From Hoeflea sp. IMCC20628 (lineage in GTDB: Bacteria > Pseudomonadota > Alphaproteobacteria > Rhizobiales > Rhizobiaceae): a stretch of 64,000 nucleotides of DNA. This document shows positions 37,013 to 46,027 of this stretch, one piece after another. Numbering within the stretch: the stretch's first letter is position 1; each line of letters opens with the position of its first letter. The position numbers were made by a program, and so were the translations under genes. The stretch spans positions 1,196,501 through 1,260,500 of the forward strand of contig NZ_CP011479.1 in the NCBI RefSeq assembly GCF_001011155.1, given 5' to 3'. Below the pieces are notes generated by a model. It made no database searches. It was not told the DNA's origin and was given only the letters and a program-made list of their open reading frames with translations.

Positions 37013-37909
37013 GTGACACATCACATTGCAACTGATCGCAAGGCCAATCTGGTGGGCAGCGTCTGGATGATCGCAGCGATGGCGATTTTTGCCATCGAGG
37101 ATTCATTTATCAAGGCAGCGTCCGAAATGCTGCCGGTTGGTCAGGTCCTCGTCATTTTCGGTCTGGGCGGGGTCTTTGTCTTTGCCTCTCTGGCGCTCAT
37201 CAACAAAGAGCCCCTGTTCAATCCCGACGTCGTTTCGCGGCCGATGTGCATACGCGTGGTCTTCGAAATCACAGGTCGCCTGTTTTACGTACTGGCGCTT
37301 TCGCTGATCCCGTTGTCGGCGGCAACCGTGATCTTGCAGGCAACCCCGCTTGTGGTGGTGGCAGGTGCCGCGCTGGTGTTTGGTGAAAAAGTGGGATGGC
37401 GCAGGTGGACGGCCATTTTCGTTGGATTGACCGGGGTTGTGGTGATTATTCAGCCGGGGACGGATAGTTTTTCGATGCTCTCGCTCTTGGCGATCATCGG
37501 AATGATCGGGTTTGCCGGCCGCGATTTGGCCAGCCGCGCCGCACCTGCCGCGCTCAGCACCACGATCCTCGGCCTGTACGGATTTTTGTCCATCGTCGTT
37601 GCGGGTGGAGTTTTCGCGGTCTGGCAAGCCAAGCCATTTTTGATGCCCGATGGCGAGATTTCCCTCTATGTGCTCGGCGCTGTTCTGGCCGGCGTCACGG
37701 CCTATTCGTGCTTGATGAAAGCTATGCGGACCGGAGAGGTGTCAGCGGTAACCCCGTTCAGATATTCACGGCTGCTGTTTGGAATTGCACTCGGGATTGG
37801 CTGGTTTGGCGAGCAGTTGAGTTTTGCGATGATAGCCGGGTCGGGTCTGATTGTTGTTTCAGGCCTGTTTATTGTCTGGCGAGGCAGACAGGTCAGCGCA
37901 GCGAAATAG
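37013..37909 (+). CDS. EamA/DMT-family transporter
   Basis: A 298-residue carrier with ten hydrophobic spans and the two EamA repeats. The first repeat opens LVGSVWMIAAMAIFAIEDSF and ends near PLVVVAGAALVFGEKVGWRRW; the second ends with SRLLFGIALGIGWFGEQ. The start is a GTG at 37013 without a clear ribosome site; a downstream start cannot be excluded. The substrate is unknown. It converges on the AEC carrier gene with only 29 bp between the stops. Confidence 0.85.
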   Translation: MTHHIATDRKANLVGSVWMIAAMAIFAIEDSFIKAASEMLPVGQVLVIFGLGGVFVFASLALINKEPLFNPDVVSRPMCIRVVFEITGRLFYVLALSLIPLSAATVILQATPLVVVAGAALVFGEKVGWRRWTAIFVGLTGVVVIIQPGTDSFSMLSLLAIIGMIGFAGRDLASRAAPAALSTTILGLYGFLSIVVAGGVFAVWQAKPFLMPDGEISLYVLGAVLAGVTAYSCLMKAMRTGEVSAVTPFRYSRLLFGIALGIGWFGEQLSFAMIAGSGLIVVSGLFIVWRGRQVSAAK

Positions 37910-37938
37910 CCGGACATCAATTCCGGGCACGCGGACAA

Positions 37939-38832
37939 CTATGTCAGCAGATAAATCCAGAGAGGCAGCGTCAGCGCCGAGAGCAGGGTAGATTGGGCAA
38001 TCAGCGTTGCCGGAAGCTTTCTCTCGGCTCCATAGACGGATGCCAGCACATGCGCAGCCGATGCCGTGGGCAGCGCCGCAAATACCACAAGAACATTTGC
38101 TTGCGCGGGCGGTAGTCCGGCCAGGGTCACACACAGCCATGTGACTGCTGGCAGGATCAACAATTTGATCGTGGTGATGCCGCCGGTAAAGCGGTTGAGG
38201 CGGAACATGGCACCCCAATCCATCGTCGCGCCGACCGCCATCAGAGCAATGGGAATGGCTGCGCCGGCCAGATAGTCGACGCCCTGTTTCAGCACGCCGG
38301 GCAAGGTGATGCCGGCGGCGCCAACACACATGCCGGACACCGAGGCGATGAAAAACGGGTTGCGGGCAATCTGTGCAAGAACGCTGAGCGGACCCAAACC
38401 GTTGCCGCGGGAAAGTGCGGTGATGGCGAAGACATTTGCCAGCGGCACTGCAAAGCCGATGGCGACCGACATCAGCGGCGCGGCATTTCCAACCGCACCG
38501 ACGGCTACAAATGCAATTGCTGTGTTGAACCGCCACGCCGTCTGCCATGCGCCGGCAAAGTCGAGAAATTTCGCCGGTCCAAACGGCCTCAGCAACCAGC
38601 CCAGCGACAGGCCGAGGGACAGGATAATCCAGACGCCGGCGCCAATCACCGCGGCATCATCGAATGCGATCGGACGTGATGCTGCTGCCGAAAAAATCAG
38701 GCATGGAAACAACAGTTCGAAATTCAGCCGGTCGATGCCGCGCCATGCATCAACGCTCAGCCGCTCACGGAACACCCTGCCGAGAATGATGATGCCCATG
38801 GTGGGGATGAGGACTGACAGAATTGGAATCAT
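37939..38832 (-). CDS. AEC (auxin efflux carrier) family transporter
   Basis: About 297 residues with roughly ten spans. It opens MIPILSVLIPTMGIIILGRV, typical of this family, and has the paired half-repeats with NLELLFP-like LNFELLFPCLIF and LPTASAAHVLASVYG. The ATG at 38832 is preferred because the first span starts there; an in-frame ATG at 38868 would add 12 polar residues. Neither has a strong ribosome site. Bacterial members often export dicarboxylates or related acids; substrate unknown. Confidence 0.85.
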   Translation of the reverse strand: MIPILSVLIPTMGIIILGRVFRERLSVDAWRGIDRLNFELLFPCLIFSAAASRPIAFDDAAVIGAGVWIILSLGLSLGWLLRPFGPAKFLDFAGAWQTAWRFNTAIAFVAVGAVGNAAPLMSVAIGFAVPLANVFAITALSRGNGLGPLSVLAQIARNPFFIASVSGMCVGAAGITLPGVLKQGVDYLAGAAIPIALMAVGATMDWGAMFRLNRFTGGITTIKLLILPAVTWLCVTLAGLPPAQANVLVVFAALPTASAAHVLASVYGAERKLPATLIAQSTLLSALTLPLWIYLLT

Positions 38833-39078
38833 GGTCTGGTTCGCTGAAGTGCGTGGTAGTTTGCGCATCTGACATGATCAGTCTGGATGCGCTCCATAAA
38901 ATGTGATCGGGTGATAAAAGTGTCGGTGCCGCAGGGACTCTTGTTGTCGCAGATATGCTGGTTTTGACAAGGGTGCATCGGTTGCCATTTTCAATGGCGA
39001 TGTCGCGGCAATCGCCAAACGCGATCTGGCCGCCGGCGAGGTCCCTTGATGGGGAAGGGCTGCGGTGAGCCTGTGGCT

Positions 39079-40071
39079 CTATCCTCGCCCTCCCAGCCGC
39101 AAGCCCGGCGCCGGACGTTCTTCGAGGATCTTGGCACGGAATTTGTAAAGCGCTGCGGGGCGGCCACCGGTGGCGGAACTGGCTGCACCGGTGGGTTCGA
39201 CCAGTTCGGCGCCCTCGACCAGCCTGCGGAAATTCTGCTTGTGCAGGTGGCGGCCCGAAATTGCTTCCACCGTCGTCTGCAACTGGGTCAGGGTGAAGTC
39301 GGGCGGCATCAGCTCGAAAATCACCGGGCGGTATTTGATCTTGGCGCGAAGCCTCTGCACAGCCGTGGCGGCGATGCGGCGATGGTCAAACCGCATGGCG
39401 CGGCCGAGTGGAACAGTCAGCCCGGTGCTGCTCACTCGCTGGTCGGCTACCGCCTCGGTGAGCAACCCTGCCTCATAGAGCAGTTCATAGCGTTCGAGCA
39501 CGCGTTCCTCGTCCCAGGGAAAATCATTGAGCCCGAAGGCCAGCCGGATGCGGGCCATGCGGCTGGGAGTTTGCGGCTGATCGGCTTTTTCAACGGCCCA
39601 TGGCAACAGTCTTGGCAGGATGGCGGCATCGAGCATGCCGGGCCGTCCGTCTCGCCAGTCTTCCCAGGGAAACAATTCGTACCAGTCGCGCCAGCGGGCA
39701 CCGGTGGCGTGCAGCGCTTCGGGGTTTTCCGCATCAGCGCGAGTCAAGGCCAGATATCCGACTGAGACCATGTGAGCCCCTTGCTCATCACTGCGCATCT
39801 GCCGGCCGCGATCGCCGAAGGTGTAGAGCTGTTCGACATAGCCCAGATTGAGTGCGGTCTGGCTTTCCACACTTGCCCGCAGGCTGGCTTCGAAGGTCCG
39901 CTGCCGCGCCGGATCGAAAGGGCCGAAGGGAAGACCGTCTGCAGCCCCCTGACCCGGTGACGCCGGAACAGCAAGAATATTTGGCGTGTGGTTGGTCACC
40001 GCAACAATGGCGGCGTTGAGGCCGATGCGGAGGGGAGGGATGTCGCCTGGCTCTGTAGCGGTGGGCTCCAT
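39079..40071 (-). CDS. nadQ: NadQ-type NAD biosynthesis regulator (Nudix-like plus winged helix)
   Basis: A 330-residue protein. The N-terminal half (LRIGLNAAIVAVTNHTPNIL, ETQ-like ASVESQTALNLGYVEQLYTFGDRGR) looks like a degenerate Nudix fold without a catalytic Nudix box. The C-terminal third (TLTQLQTTVEAISGRHLHKQ, NFRRLVEGAELVEPTG, GGRPAALYKF) is the winged-helix end seen in NrtR/NadQ regulators. Start ATG 40071 is 7 nt after the stop of the phosphatase gene, so it is the last gene of an operon with the HD and YgfZ genes. The nearby nadABC palindrome (33237) is its likely target. Assignment is from family memory, not a search. Confidence 0.8.
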   Translation of the reverse strand: MEPTATEPGDIPPLRIGLNAAIVAVTNHTPNILAVPASPGQGAADGLPFGPFDPARQRTFEASLRASVESQTALNLGYVEQLYTFGDRGRQMRSDEQGAHMVSVGYLALTRADAENPEALHATGARWRDWYELFPWEDWRDGRPGMLDAAILPRLLPWAVEKADQPQTPSRMARIRLAFGLNDFPWDEERVLERYELLYEAGLLTEAVADQRVSSTGLTVPLGRAMRFDHRRIAATAVQRLRAKIKYRPVIFELMPPDFTLTQLQTTVEAISGRHLHKQNFRRLVEGAELVEPTGAASSATGGRPAALYKFRAKILEERPAPGLRLGGRG

Positions 40072-40078
40072 CGCGTAA

Positions 40079-40636
40079 TCAGCCCTTGTGCCGCTGCGGC
40101 GTGGCGGCAGGAACCTCATCATCGGGCCGGATGCCGAAGCAGAAGCGACCGCCTTCGAAGGCGTCGGCGCCCCGGCCGATGCTCATCATGGCGCGTCTGA
40201 GCCGCCCGCCGCGGCCGAGCATCGCGTCGCCGATTTCAATCAGCCGTGCATTGGGCGTGACGAAGGCCGAGGCGGCGCGCAATCGCTCGGCCAGCGCCAT
40301 ATCGTCCTGGTCGGGCTCAATGGTCAAAGCGGCGATAGCAGCGGCGGCGGGCGAACGGGAAATCCCCAGCCAGCAATGCACCACCAGTGGTGCGCTCTGG
40401 TCCCAGCTTTTGACAAATTCGATCAGTTGGTCGACATGGGCCTCTCCGGGAGCGGTCAGGCCGGGGCGGACAACAGAAATGTCGTTGAGCCCGAGCTTGA
40501 GGTGGCGGCTTTCATCAATCACCGCCGGGCGATGAAAATTCTGATTTTCCGCCAGCAGGCTGACCATTTCGCGGGCGCCGTGGATCACGGCGGTTTCGGC
40601 GATCTGGTTGAGACGGCAGACGATCAGATAGGACAT
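40079..40636 (-). CDS. Tyrosine/dual-specificity-type protein phosphatase
   Basis: A 185-residue protein with the cysteine phosphatase loop VVHCWLGISRSP (Cys88, Arg94, the CX5R motif). The upstream part HLKLGLNDISVVRPG could carry the general acid. The substrate is unknown. It sits between the HD-domain gene (3 nt upstream) and nadQ (7 nt downstream), in one minus-strand operon; a link to nucleotide or NAD metabolism is inferred from context only. Confidence 0.85.
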   Translation of the reverse strand: MSYLIVCRLNQIAETAVIHGAREMVSLLAENQNFHRPAVIDESRHLKLGLNDISVVRPGLTAPGEAHVDQLIEFVKSWDQSAPLVVHCWLGISRSPAAAAIAALTIEPDQDDMALAERLRAASAFVTPNARLIEIGDAMLGRGGRLRRAMMSIGRGADAFEGGRFCFGIRPDDEVPAATPQRHKG

Positions 40637-40639
40637 GGG

Positions 40640-41254
40640 TCAGCTTCCCCTGGTGCGGCGCAGGGCCTCGATGGCCTCGAAGCGTTCGAGAAACACTGTC
40701 TCTATTTCGGCGGCCGGACGGGGTGGCAGATCCAGCATGTCGCGGCTGATGCCGCGTGGCGAGCCGAAAAAGGCGCGCGCCTCGGCATCGTCAAAGCCTG
40801 CCAGTTCTGTTGCCTCGAAATAGGCGGCGATCCGGTCTGCCCGCTTGATCAGCGCCTTGATGGTCTTGGGCGTGACCGGGGGGAGCCCGAAGCGGATATG
40901 GATGGCTGCCTCCAGCCTGGCTTCAACGGTCTTGTAGCCGCCACCGACCACAGCCTTGAACGGCGAGATCATGTCGCCGATGACATATTCGGGTGCGTCA
41001 TGCAGCAGCGCCAGTTGCAAGGTCGCAGGCGAGGCATCGGTCAGTCTCCCGACGATTGTCTCAACCATCAATGAATGCTGGGCCACGGAATAGGCATGGT
41101 CGCCGCGGGTCTGTCCGTTCCAGCGTGCAACACGCGCCAACCCCTGCGCAATGTCGGAAATCTCCACATCCAGCGGCGAGGGATCGAGCAGGTCGAGCCG
41201 GCGGCCCGAGAGCATGCGCTGCCAGGCGCGGGGTGCTTTTTCAAGTGGCGCCAT
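40640..41254 (-). CDS. HD-domain hydrolase (YfbR-like 5'-nucleotidase family)
   Basis: A 204-residue HD phosphohydrolase. The metal residues are visible in HAYSVAQHSLMV and LLHDAPEYVIGD, followed by KAVVGGGYKTVEARLEAAI and KRADRIAAYFEATE. Members such as YfbR act on deoxynucleoside monophosphates; the exact substrate here is uncertain. It is packed 3 nt from its neighbours on both sides (ygfZ upstream, phosphatase downstream). Confidence 0.85.
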   Translation of the reverse strand: MAPLEKAPRAWQRMLSGRRLDLLDPSPLDVEISDIAQGLARVARWNGQTRGDHAYSVAQHSLMVETIVGRLTDASPATLQLALLHDAPEYVIGDMISPFKAVVGGGYKTVEARLEAAIHIRFGLPPVTPKTIKALIKRADRIAAYFEATELAGFDDAEARAFFGSPRGISRDMLDLPPRPAAEIETVFLERFEAIEALRRTRGS

Positions 41255-41257
41255 GGT

Positions 41258-42115
41258 TCAGGTGTCCGGAGCAGCGCTGGCGAATGACAGGCCGCTCCAC
41301 TTTGGCAGTGTGAGCGTCACCGCCATGCCACCGGCAGTCAGCGGGATATTGTCAGCCAGAGCATCGGCAACCCGGTCGGTTCGCACCATGGCAAGGCCCA
41401 TATTGCCGGTTGTCGACCCCAGGCTGCCGACAGTTTTCTCGCCCGCCACAATGCTGATGTCGGTTTCGTCCGGGCCGGCTTGCGGCAGGTCGGTCTCGGC
41501 GGCAACAATCGCCACCCTTTTCCGCGCGGTGCCGCGATGCTGCATGCGGGAAACGACTTCCTGGCCGACATAGCAGCCCTTGCGGAAATCGACACCGTCG
41601 TTCTTGTCCATCATGGCGTCGTGCGGAAAAATGTCGGAGAGGGCAAAATCGGTGCCGGATTCGGCTACGCCATGGGTGATTCGAGTTTTCTCCCAGGCTG
41701 ACCGGTCCGCATCGAGGACCGCGCCGCTGCCATGCAGCCGCCAGACGCCGGCATCGTCGGGGAATCGCTTGTCGGCCAGCGCGCCCACCGGCGCAGCCCC
41801 GCCCCACCCGGCAATCACCGGCATATCATCAAGCTTTTCGACGCTTACCGCCGCCCGGAGCTTGTACAAGGTCAGCCTGCGGATGAAATCGTCGGCGATA
41901 TCGGCGCGTATGTCGCAGTCGTAACCGGTCTCAACGGCTTTCGAGATAAGAAAGTCGAACAGGATCTTGCCTTGCGGCGTCAGCAACGCCGTGGGCCGGG
42001 CCTGTCCAGCCTCAATCGCGTCAACGTTCGCGGTAATCAGGTTTTGCAGAAAATGCTCCGCATCGGCGCCATCAACGCGTACAATCTTCCGGTCGGCAAG
42101 GACTAGGGCTGGCAC
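41258..42115 (-). CDS. ygfZ: Folate-binding protein YgfZ (GcvT-like)
   Basis: A 285-residue YgfZ, a folate-dependent accessory protein for Fe-S enzymes. The diagnostic motif is KGCYVGQEV, followed by SRMQHRGTARKR. The N-terminal half (DGADAEHFLQNLITANVD, ALLTPQGKILFDFLI) is typical. Start is a GTG at 42115 with CGGAG about 9 nt upstream. It is the first gene of the ygfZ-HD-phosphatase-nadQ operon. NadA is a [4Fe-4S] enzyme, so a functional tie to NAD synthesis is conceivable. Confidence 0.92.
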   Translation of the reverse strand: MPALVLADRKIVRVDGADAEHFLQNLITANVDAIEAGQARPTALLTPQGKILFDFLISKAVETGYDCDIRADIADDFIRRLTLYKLRAAVSVEKLDDMPVIAGWGGAAPVGALADKRFPDDAGVWRLHGSGAVLDADRSAWEKTRITHGVAESGTDFALSDIFPHDAMMDKNDGVDFRKGCYVGQEVVSRMQHRGTARKRVAIVAAETDLPQAGPDETDISIVAGEKTVGSLGSTTGNMGLAMVRTDRVADALADNIPLTAGGMAVTLTLPKWSGLSFASAAPDT

Positions 42116-42208
42116 AGCGCGGTACTCCGGTTTGGTCGGTAACTTGGACTGATGAACAGGTAGGCGGTCGCAGGGCCTCGGGCAAGGGCGGAAGCGCAGC
42201 TTGTCGGG

Positions 42209-42964
42209 TTAGTCGCCGGCCACAAAAAACCGCCACTCGCCATCCGGCGAGATACCGACACGGTAAAAATTGTAGCCGCCATAGGCTTTCATGTCTTCAA
42301 CATCGCCGGCGGTGACGATCCTGAGCAGCTCGACCTTTTGCGGAGGCGTCAGCCCATCCAGCGACAGGGCTGCAAAATAGGGCCAGATATAGGTTTCATT
42401 CGGTTCATCGGCGTCAATCCGGACAAAGCCGGTGTTGAGCAGATCGATGAGGATCGCCAGGATTTCCTGCCCCTCGCCATCGCCTGAAATCGAGCGCAGA
42501 TAGGCGATCGGATCGGCTTCAATTTCACCGAAGGACAATTGTGTCGCAGTTGGCCCGGAGCCGAGCAGGGGGCGGAGATTTTCGATGTCGCCCGTGGTCG
42601 CGGCTTCCAGCATCAGCTGGCGCATGCGCTGGGCCGGTTCGGGCAATAGTGTGAAATCGGTGAGGATGTCGACGGGAGCAAGGTCTTCGACCACCGCCGG
42701 TTCCGAAATTGGCTCGTCGGTCTGGGGCGTACCGCGGATAACCGGGCCTGGTTCCGGCAAGCCGCCATCCAGTCCGGTCTGAGGTTCGTCAAGCGGCGGC
42801 AGAGGCGGGCCCTGCTCGACCTCTTTCGAGGATGGCTGGGACGGCGCGAGCTCACTCAATGACAGCGCCGGAATCGTGGAAAAAACCACAAATAACACAC
42901 CAGAGAGGGCTGATAAGCCCCTCAATCTGCTGGTTCGAAACTCGCCTTTACGCTTGTCGAGCAC
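42209..42964 (-). CDS. Exported protein of unknown function with Pro-rich linker
   Basis: A 251-residue protein. A basic N-terminus and hydrophobic stretch (residues 19-36, ALSGVLFVVFSTIPAL) act as signal or anchor. Residues 40-100 are rich in Pro, Glu and Asp. The folded C-terminal domain (about 105-251) contains QRMRQLMLEAATTGDIENLR and ends GGYNFYRVGISPDGEWRFFV. Start is a GTG with GGGGAG 4-5 nt upstream. No family name is recognised; it looks like a conserved Rhizobiales envelope protein. Confidence 0.72.
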   Translation of the reverse strand: MLDKRKGEFRTSRLRGLSALSGVLFVVFSTIPALSLSELAPSQPSSKEVEQGPPLPPLDEPQTGLDGGLPEPGPVIRGTPQTDEPISEPAVVEDLAPVDILTDFTLLPEPAQRMRQLMLEAATTGDIENLRPLLGSGPTATQLSFGEIEADPIAYLRSISGDGEGQEILAILIDLLNTGFVRIDADEPNETYIWPYFAALSLDGLTPPQKVELLRIVTAGDVEDMKAYGGYNFYRVGISPDGEWRFFVAGD

Positions 42965-42984
42965 CTGTCTCCCCGCCGGTAATC

Positions 42985-43254
42985 CTATTGAAGCACCCGA
43001 CCGGGAGAAAACTCACCGGCGAGAATGCGTTCGCGGAGTGAGTCCACCAGAGCTTCCGCCTGATCTTCGCCCAATGCCCGGACGGTTTCCCGAATCGCGG
43101 TGATCATGGCCGCGTCGGCGATGATTTCCGGCTCAATGCCGTCTGCCGCGCTTTCAGCCCAGGCGTCATGCTGCAGTTCCATCGCCACCTGGAGCTTTTC
43201 CTGGATGATCAGATCATCGAGTTCATCGGGCGTATGCTGTGTCTGGTGTGTCAT
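42985..43254 (-). CDS. Small conserved hypothetical protein (89 residues)
   Basis: An acidic, largely helical protein without signal peptide or span. It contains LDDLIIQEKLQVAMELQHDA and a C-terminal ALVDSLRERILAGEFSPGR. The ATG at 43254 is used; an extra in-frame start 9 nt earlier is possible. It lies 20 bp upstream of the Pro-rich exported protein on the same strand and may share its transcript. Function unknown. Confidence 0.68.
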   Translation of the reverse strand: MTHQTQHTPDELDDLIIQEKLQVAMELQHDAWAESAADGIEPEIIADAAMITAIRETVRALGEDQAEALVDSLRERILAGEFSPGRVLQ

Positions 43255-43346
43255 GCGGACCAACTCTTACTTACTATCTCATTAACACCGTAACACGCCT
43301 TGAACCGTTTCGGCACGGGGCTGCGACGATATCGGTTAACAAATCC

Positions 43347-43787
43347 TCAATTTCCGTACCGTGCCACAATTTCGGTGACAAGTGTTGCTCCTTCGCGACG
43401 GTATCGCTCCTCCGCAACAAGGGCGGCGTCGGTGCAGGCGGTGTAAACCGAGGCAAAAGCGCGAAAGCCGCGGTTATAACCGGCGGTGAGTTGCTTGCGG
43501 CGGCTGTCTTCTCCAACCGTCTCGCTGTCGAGCAGTTTCTGCATGCTTTCCCGCCAAGCGGTTTCGCCTTCGGAATTGCAAAGGTCACGAAGATACTGAA
43601 CCGATCCGAGAATTTCAGCCAGTCGCAACAATCTTGTTTCATAGGGCGGCGGCGGCAGATCGGTTTGCAACTCGACGGGGTCTTCAGTCGCTGATTCGGA
43701 GGTCGTTTGCGCCCATGCGGCGTGTGGGCCGGAGGCAAGCGCCAACGGCAACAGGACGGTCAGGATCAGGTGCAATCGAAGCGACAT
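43347..43787 (-). CDS. TIGR02301-like secreted protein
   Basis: A 146-residue protein with a signal peptide (about residues 1-25, ending HAAWA). The mature part has LLRLAEILGSVQYLRDLC, an Ala/Arg-rich middle and a second Cys in SVYTACTDAALVAEERYRREG, so one disulphide is possible. The pattern matches the TIGR02301 group restricted to Rhizobiales, as I recall it. The ATG at 43787 starts the signal peptide; an upstream in-frame start would add a polar cysteine-rich stretch. Confidence 0.75.
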   Translation of the reverse strand: MSLRLHLILTVLLPLALASGPHAAWAQTTSESATEDPVELQTDLPPPPYETRLLRLAEILGSVQYLRDLCNSEGETAWRESMQKLLDSETVGEDSRRKQLTAGYNRGFRAFASVYTACTDAALVAEERYRREGATLVTEIVARYGN

Positions 43788-43843
43788 GCATGCTGGCTTA
43801 CACCAAGACATCACGCGATGAAATCCCGGATCACCATGCGTGG

Positions 43844-44869
43844 TTACTGCTCAATCACGGTCTGAGGCAGGAAAGCGCTCACGACAAAGGCGAAGGTGAG
43901 TTCATGCACCACATCTTGACCATCACGGGTGACAGTAACGCTGCCGATCTCGCGGCCCTCTGCAATGTTTGAGGTATCAAGCACGGAGCGAACACCCGGA
44001 ACCCAGGTGAACTCGAAGCCATCCAGTTTCACAGCGCCTTTGCGCCGCAGCTTGTCGAGCGACAATGCCAGGGGCTTGGATGCCTCGCGAACCACGACAA
44101 CATAGGACAGCGGCGCAATGCCCTCTGGCATGGCACCGCGGTACAGGAACGGAACGCTGGAGCTGTCGTAACCCGCATAGGGATTACGGCCATAATCGCG
44201 CAATCCCGGATTGTTCGGCGCCAGGACCTCACCGCCCGGATGACGCGTGCTGAAAACCTGCCAGGATTCGAGTCGGGAGGGGATGACTTCAAGTCTGGAC
44301 CCGGTGCGGGATCCGGTTATGGCTTCGCCGGTGAATTGCTGCCACCAGCTTTCGGTTTCGCGGTCATACATGACCAGATCGGAGTTGCGCAGTTTGCCCG
44401 TGGTCCCGAACGTGGTGACGGTGCCCTCGACCGTGCGGTCAAAAACGATGGCCGCATTGCAAAGCGGACAATAGGTCACCGAAATCGGCCGACCGGCAAG
44501 GCTGTCATTGACGATCTCGTGCCAGATCATGATTCGCAGCGGATAAGCCCGCGCCGCGCCATCGATGACAACCGACATCACTGGCTCCTTGTCATCAAGG
44601 CCGGTGGCCTCTGCGACGGGAAGGAACACCGGATCGTCAATCGGCGGAATGCCGTCCTTGGGCGGTCCGCCGGACATGATTTCGGCAAAATCAATCGTAG
44701 TTTGGGAGAAATCAGTGGTCCAGCCCTGACGCTCCCAGAGCTCCGGGTTGGCTGCTGCGGTGATGGTCGAAACCGCAAGGCCGAGACCTGCAAGCAGCAC
44801 CATGACGATGACGCCCGAGAGATACGCATGTCCGGCCCTTGCCGGTCGGTGGGATGCGAAGTTCTGCAT
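43844..44869 (-). CDS. DUF3179 domain-containing membrane-anchored protein
   Basis: A 341-residue protein with one N-terminal span (SGVIVMVLLAGLGLAVSTI) and a DUF3179 domain. The diagnostic block is RPISVTYCPLCNAAIVFDR, with HPGGEVLAP and SSVPFLYRG later. The CPLC pair could bind metal or form a disulphide. The domain faces the periplasm; no function is established. The ATG at 44869 is chosen over 44905 because upstream residues do not extend the family pattern. Confidence 0.85.
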   Translation of the reverse strand: MQNFASHRPARAGHAYLSGVIVMVLLAGLGLAVSTITAAANPELWERQGWTTDFSQTTIDFAEIMSGGPPKDGIPPIDDPVFLPVAEATGLDDKEPVMSVVIDGAARAYPLRIMIWHEIVNDSLAGRPISVTYCPLCNAAIVFDRTVEGTVTTFGTTGKLRNSDLVMYDRETESWWQQFTGEAITGSRTGSRLEVIPSRLESWQVFSTRHPGGEVLAPNNPGLRDYGRNPYAGYDSSSVPFLYRGAMPEGIAPLSYVVVVREASKPLALSLDKLRRKGAVKLDGFEFTWVPGVRSVLDTSNIAEGREIGSVTVTRDGQDVVHELTFAFVVSAFLPQTVIEQ

Positions 44870-44977
44870 GGCGCAAAACTGCCCTGAAAAACGCCCCGGC
44901 GCCAATCAACCCCGGTCACATTGCGGTGAAGCCGGACGGATACCGGTCCCGCGGTCGCTGATTCTCTTGCTTTGGAC

Positions 44978-45889
44978 TCAGGCCTTCAGGTCTGCCGCCA
45001 GTCTCGAGATCTGGTCCGCGCCGATGCCGCAACAGCCGCCGACCAGTGTTGCGCCGGCCTCAACCCAGCCCCGGGCATAGGTGAGATAGCCGTCGCCAGC
45101 AAGTTCTTCGCGCATGCCGCTCAGACCTTCATTGGCCTTCTCGCCGGCGGTCTCTTCTTCAAATGCGTTGGCGTAGACGCCGATGGCAATCTTGACACCC
45201 AATCGCGCGAAAACCGCGGCCGCGGTTCGTATTGCTGGTTCCATGACTTCCGGCTTGCTGCAATTGAACAAAAGGGTTTCGATGCCCGAGCGCGCTGCCC
45301 ATTCCGCAGCCGCGGTAACTGTTTCGCCTGATCTGAGCGCCGGTTCGCCACCTGACGCCGCTGCCGTGCCATCGGCAAGCGTGAACGACACCCAGAGCGG
45401 CTTGCCGGTGGCCTCTGTGGCCACGCGCACCGCCTCGGCCTCTGCGATCAGGCTCAGCGTCTCGGCCTGCCAGATATCGACATGCGGGGCGAGGTTTTCG
45501 ACCAGTACGGAGAGATAGTCCTGCACCCGGGCCGGGTCGAAATTGTCCGGCTCGTAGGAGCCGAAGATCGGCGGCAGGCCTCCGCCGACCAGCACCTTGC
45601 GACCGGTTTCGGCGTCAGCCGCCTCGCGCGCCAGTTGGCCCGACAATGCAATCAGTGAGGCACCGTCCGCGCGGAACCGCGCGTCGCCGATGTGGAAGGG
45701 CACCAGCGCGTAGCTGTTGGTGGTGATGACGTCGGCGCCGGCATCGATGAACTCGGCGTGGACCTGGCGTACGATCTCCGGGGTTTCCATCAAAGCGAGA
45801 GCCGACCATTCCGGCTGTACCAACCGGGCGCCAAGCCGTATCAGTTCGCGGCTCATGCCGCCATCGAGGATACGTACAGTGCTGGTCAT
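44978..45889 (-). CDS. Homocysteine S-methyltransferase family protein
   Basis: A 303-residue zinc methyltransferase of the MmuM/BHMT group. The Zn ligands are visible: Cys in LLFNCSKPEVM and the CC pair in LVGGCCGIGADQI. The N-terminus ILDGGMSRELIRLG and VITTNSYALVPFHI are typical. The methyl donor may be S-methylmethionine, betaine or another compound. The ATG at 45889 opens directly into the barrel. No methionine-related riboswitch was recognised upstream. Confidence 0.87.
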   Translation of the reverse strand: MTSTVRILDGGMSRELIRLGARLVQPEWSALALMETPEIVRQVHAEFIDAGADVITTNSYALVPFHIGDARFRADGASLIALSGQLAREAADAETGRKVLVGGGLPPIFGSYEPDNFDPARVQDYLSVLVENLAPHVDIWQAETLSLIAEAEAVRVATEATGKPLWVSFTLADGTAAASGGEPALRSGETVTAAAEWAARSGIETLLFNCSKPEVMEPAIRTAAAVFARLGVKIAIGVYANAFEEETAGEKANEGLSGMREELAGDGYLTYARGWVEAGATLVGGCCGIGADQISRLAADLKA

Positions 45890-46027
45890 GGGCCAATCTC
45901 CATTGCTGCCGCTGCCTGATGTGCAGGCCTGTCACGTTGTTTCCGGGCCGAGGTAATCGCAACCGGACAGCAAGGCAACCATCTTTGACGCGGAAGCAAG
46001 CCTTCGCCCAGTTCGCGGCTTCAGGGG

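Noticed and set aside
45890-46027. SAM-type riboswitch upstream of the homocysteine methyltransferase-like gene.
   Set aside because: I looked for SAM-II-like pairing and conserved blocks and found no convincing match; a covariance search (Infernal with Rfam SAM models) would be decisive.
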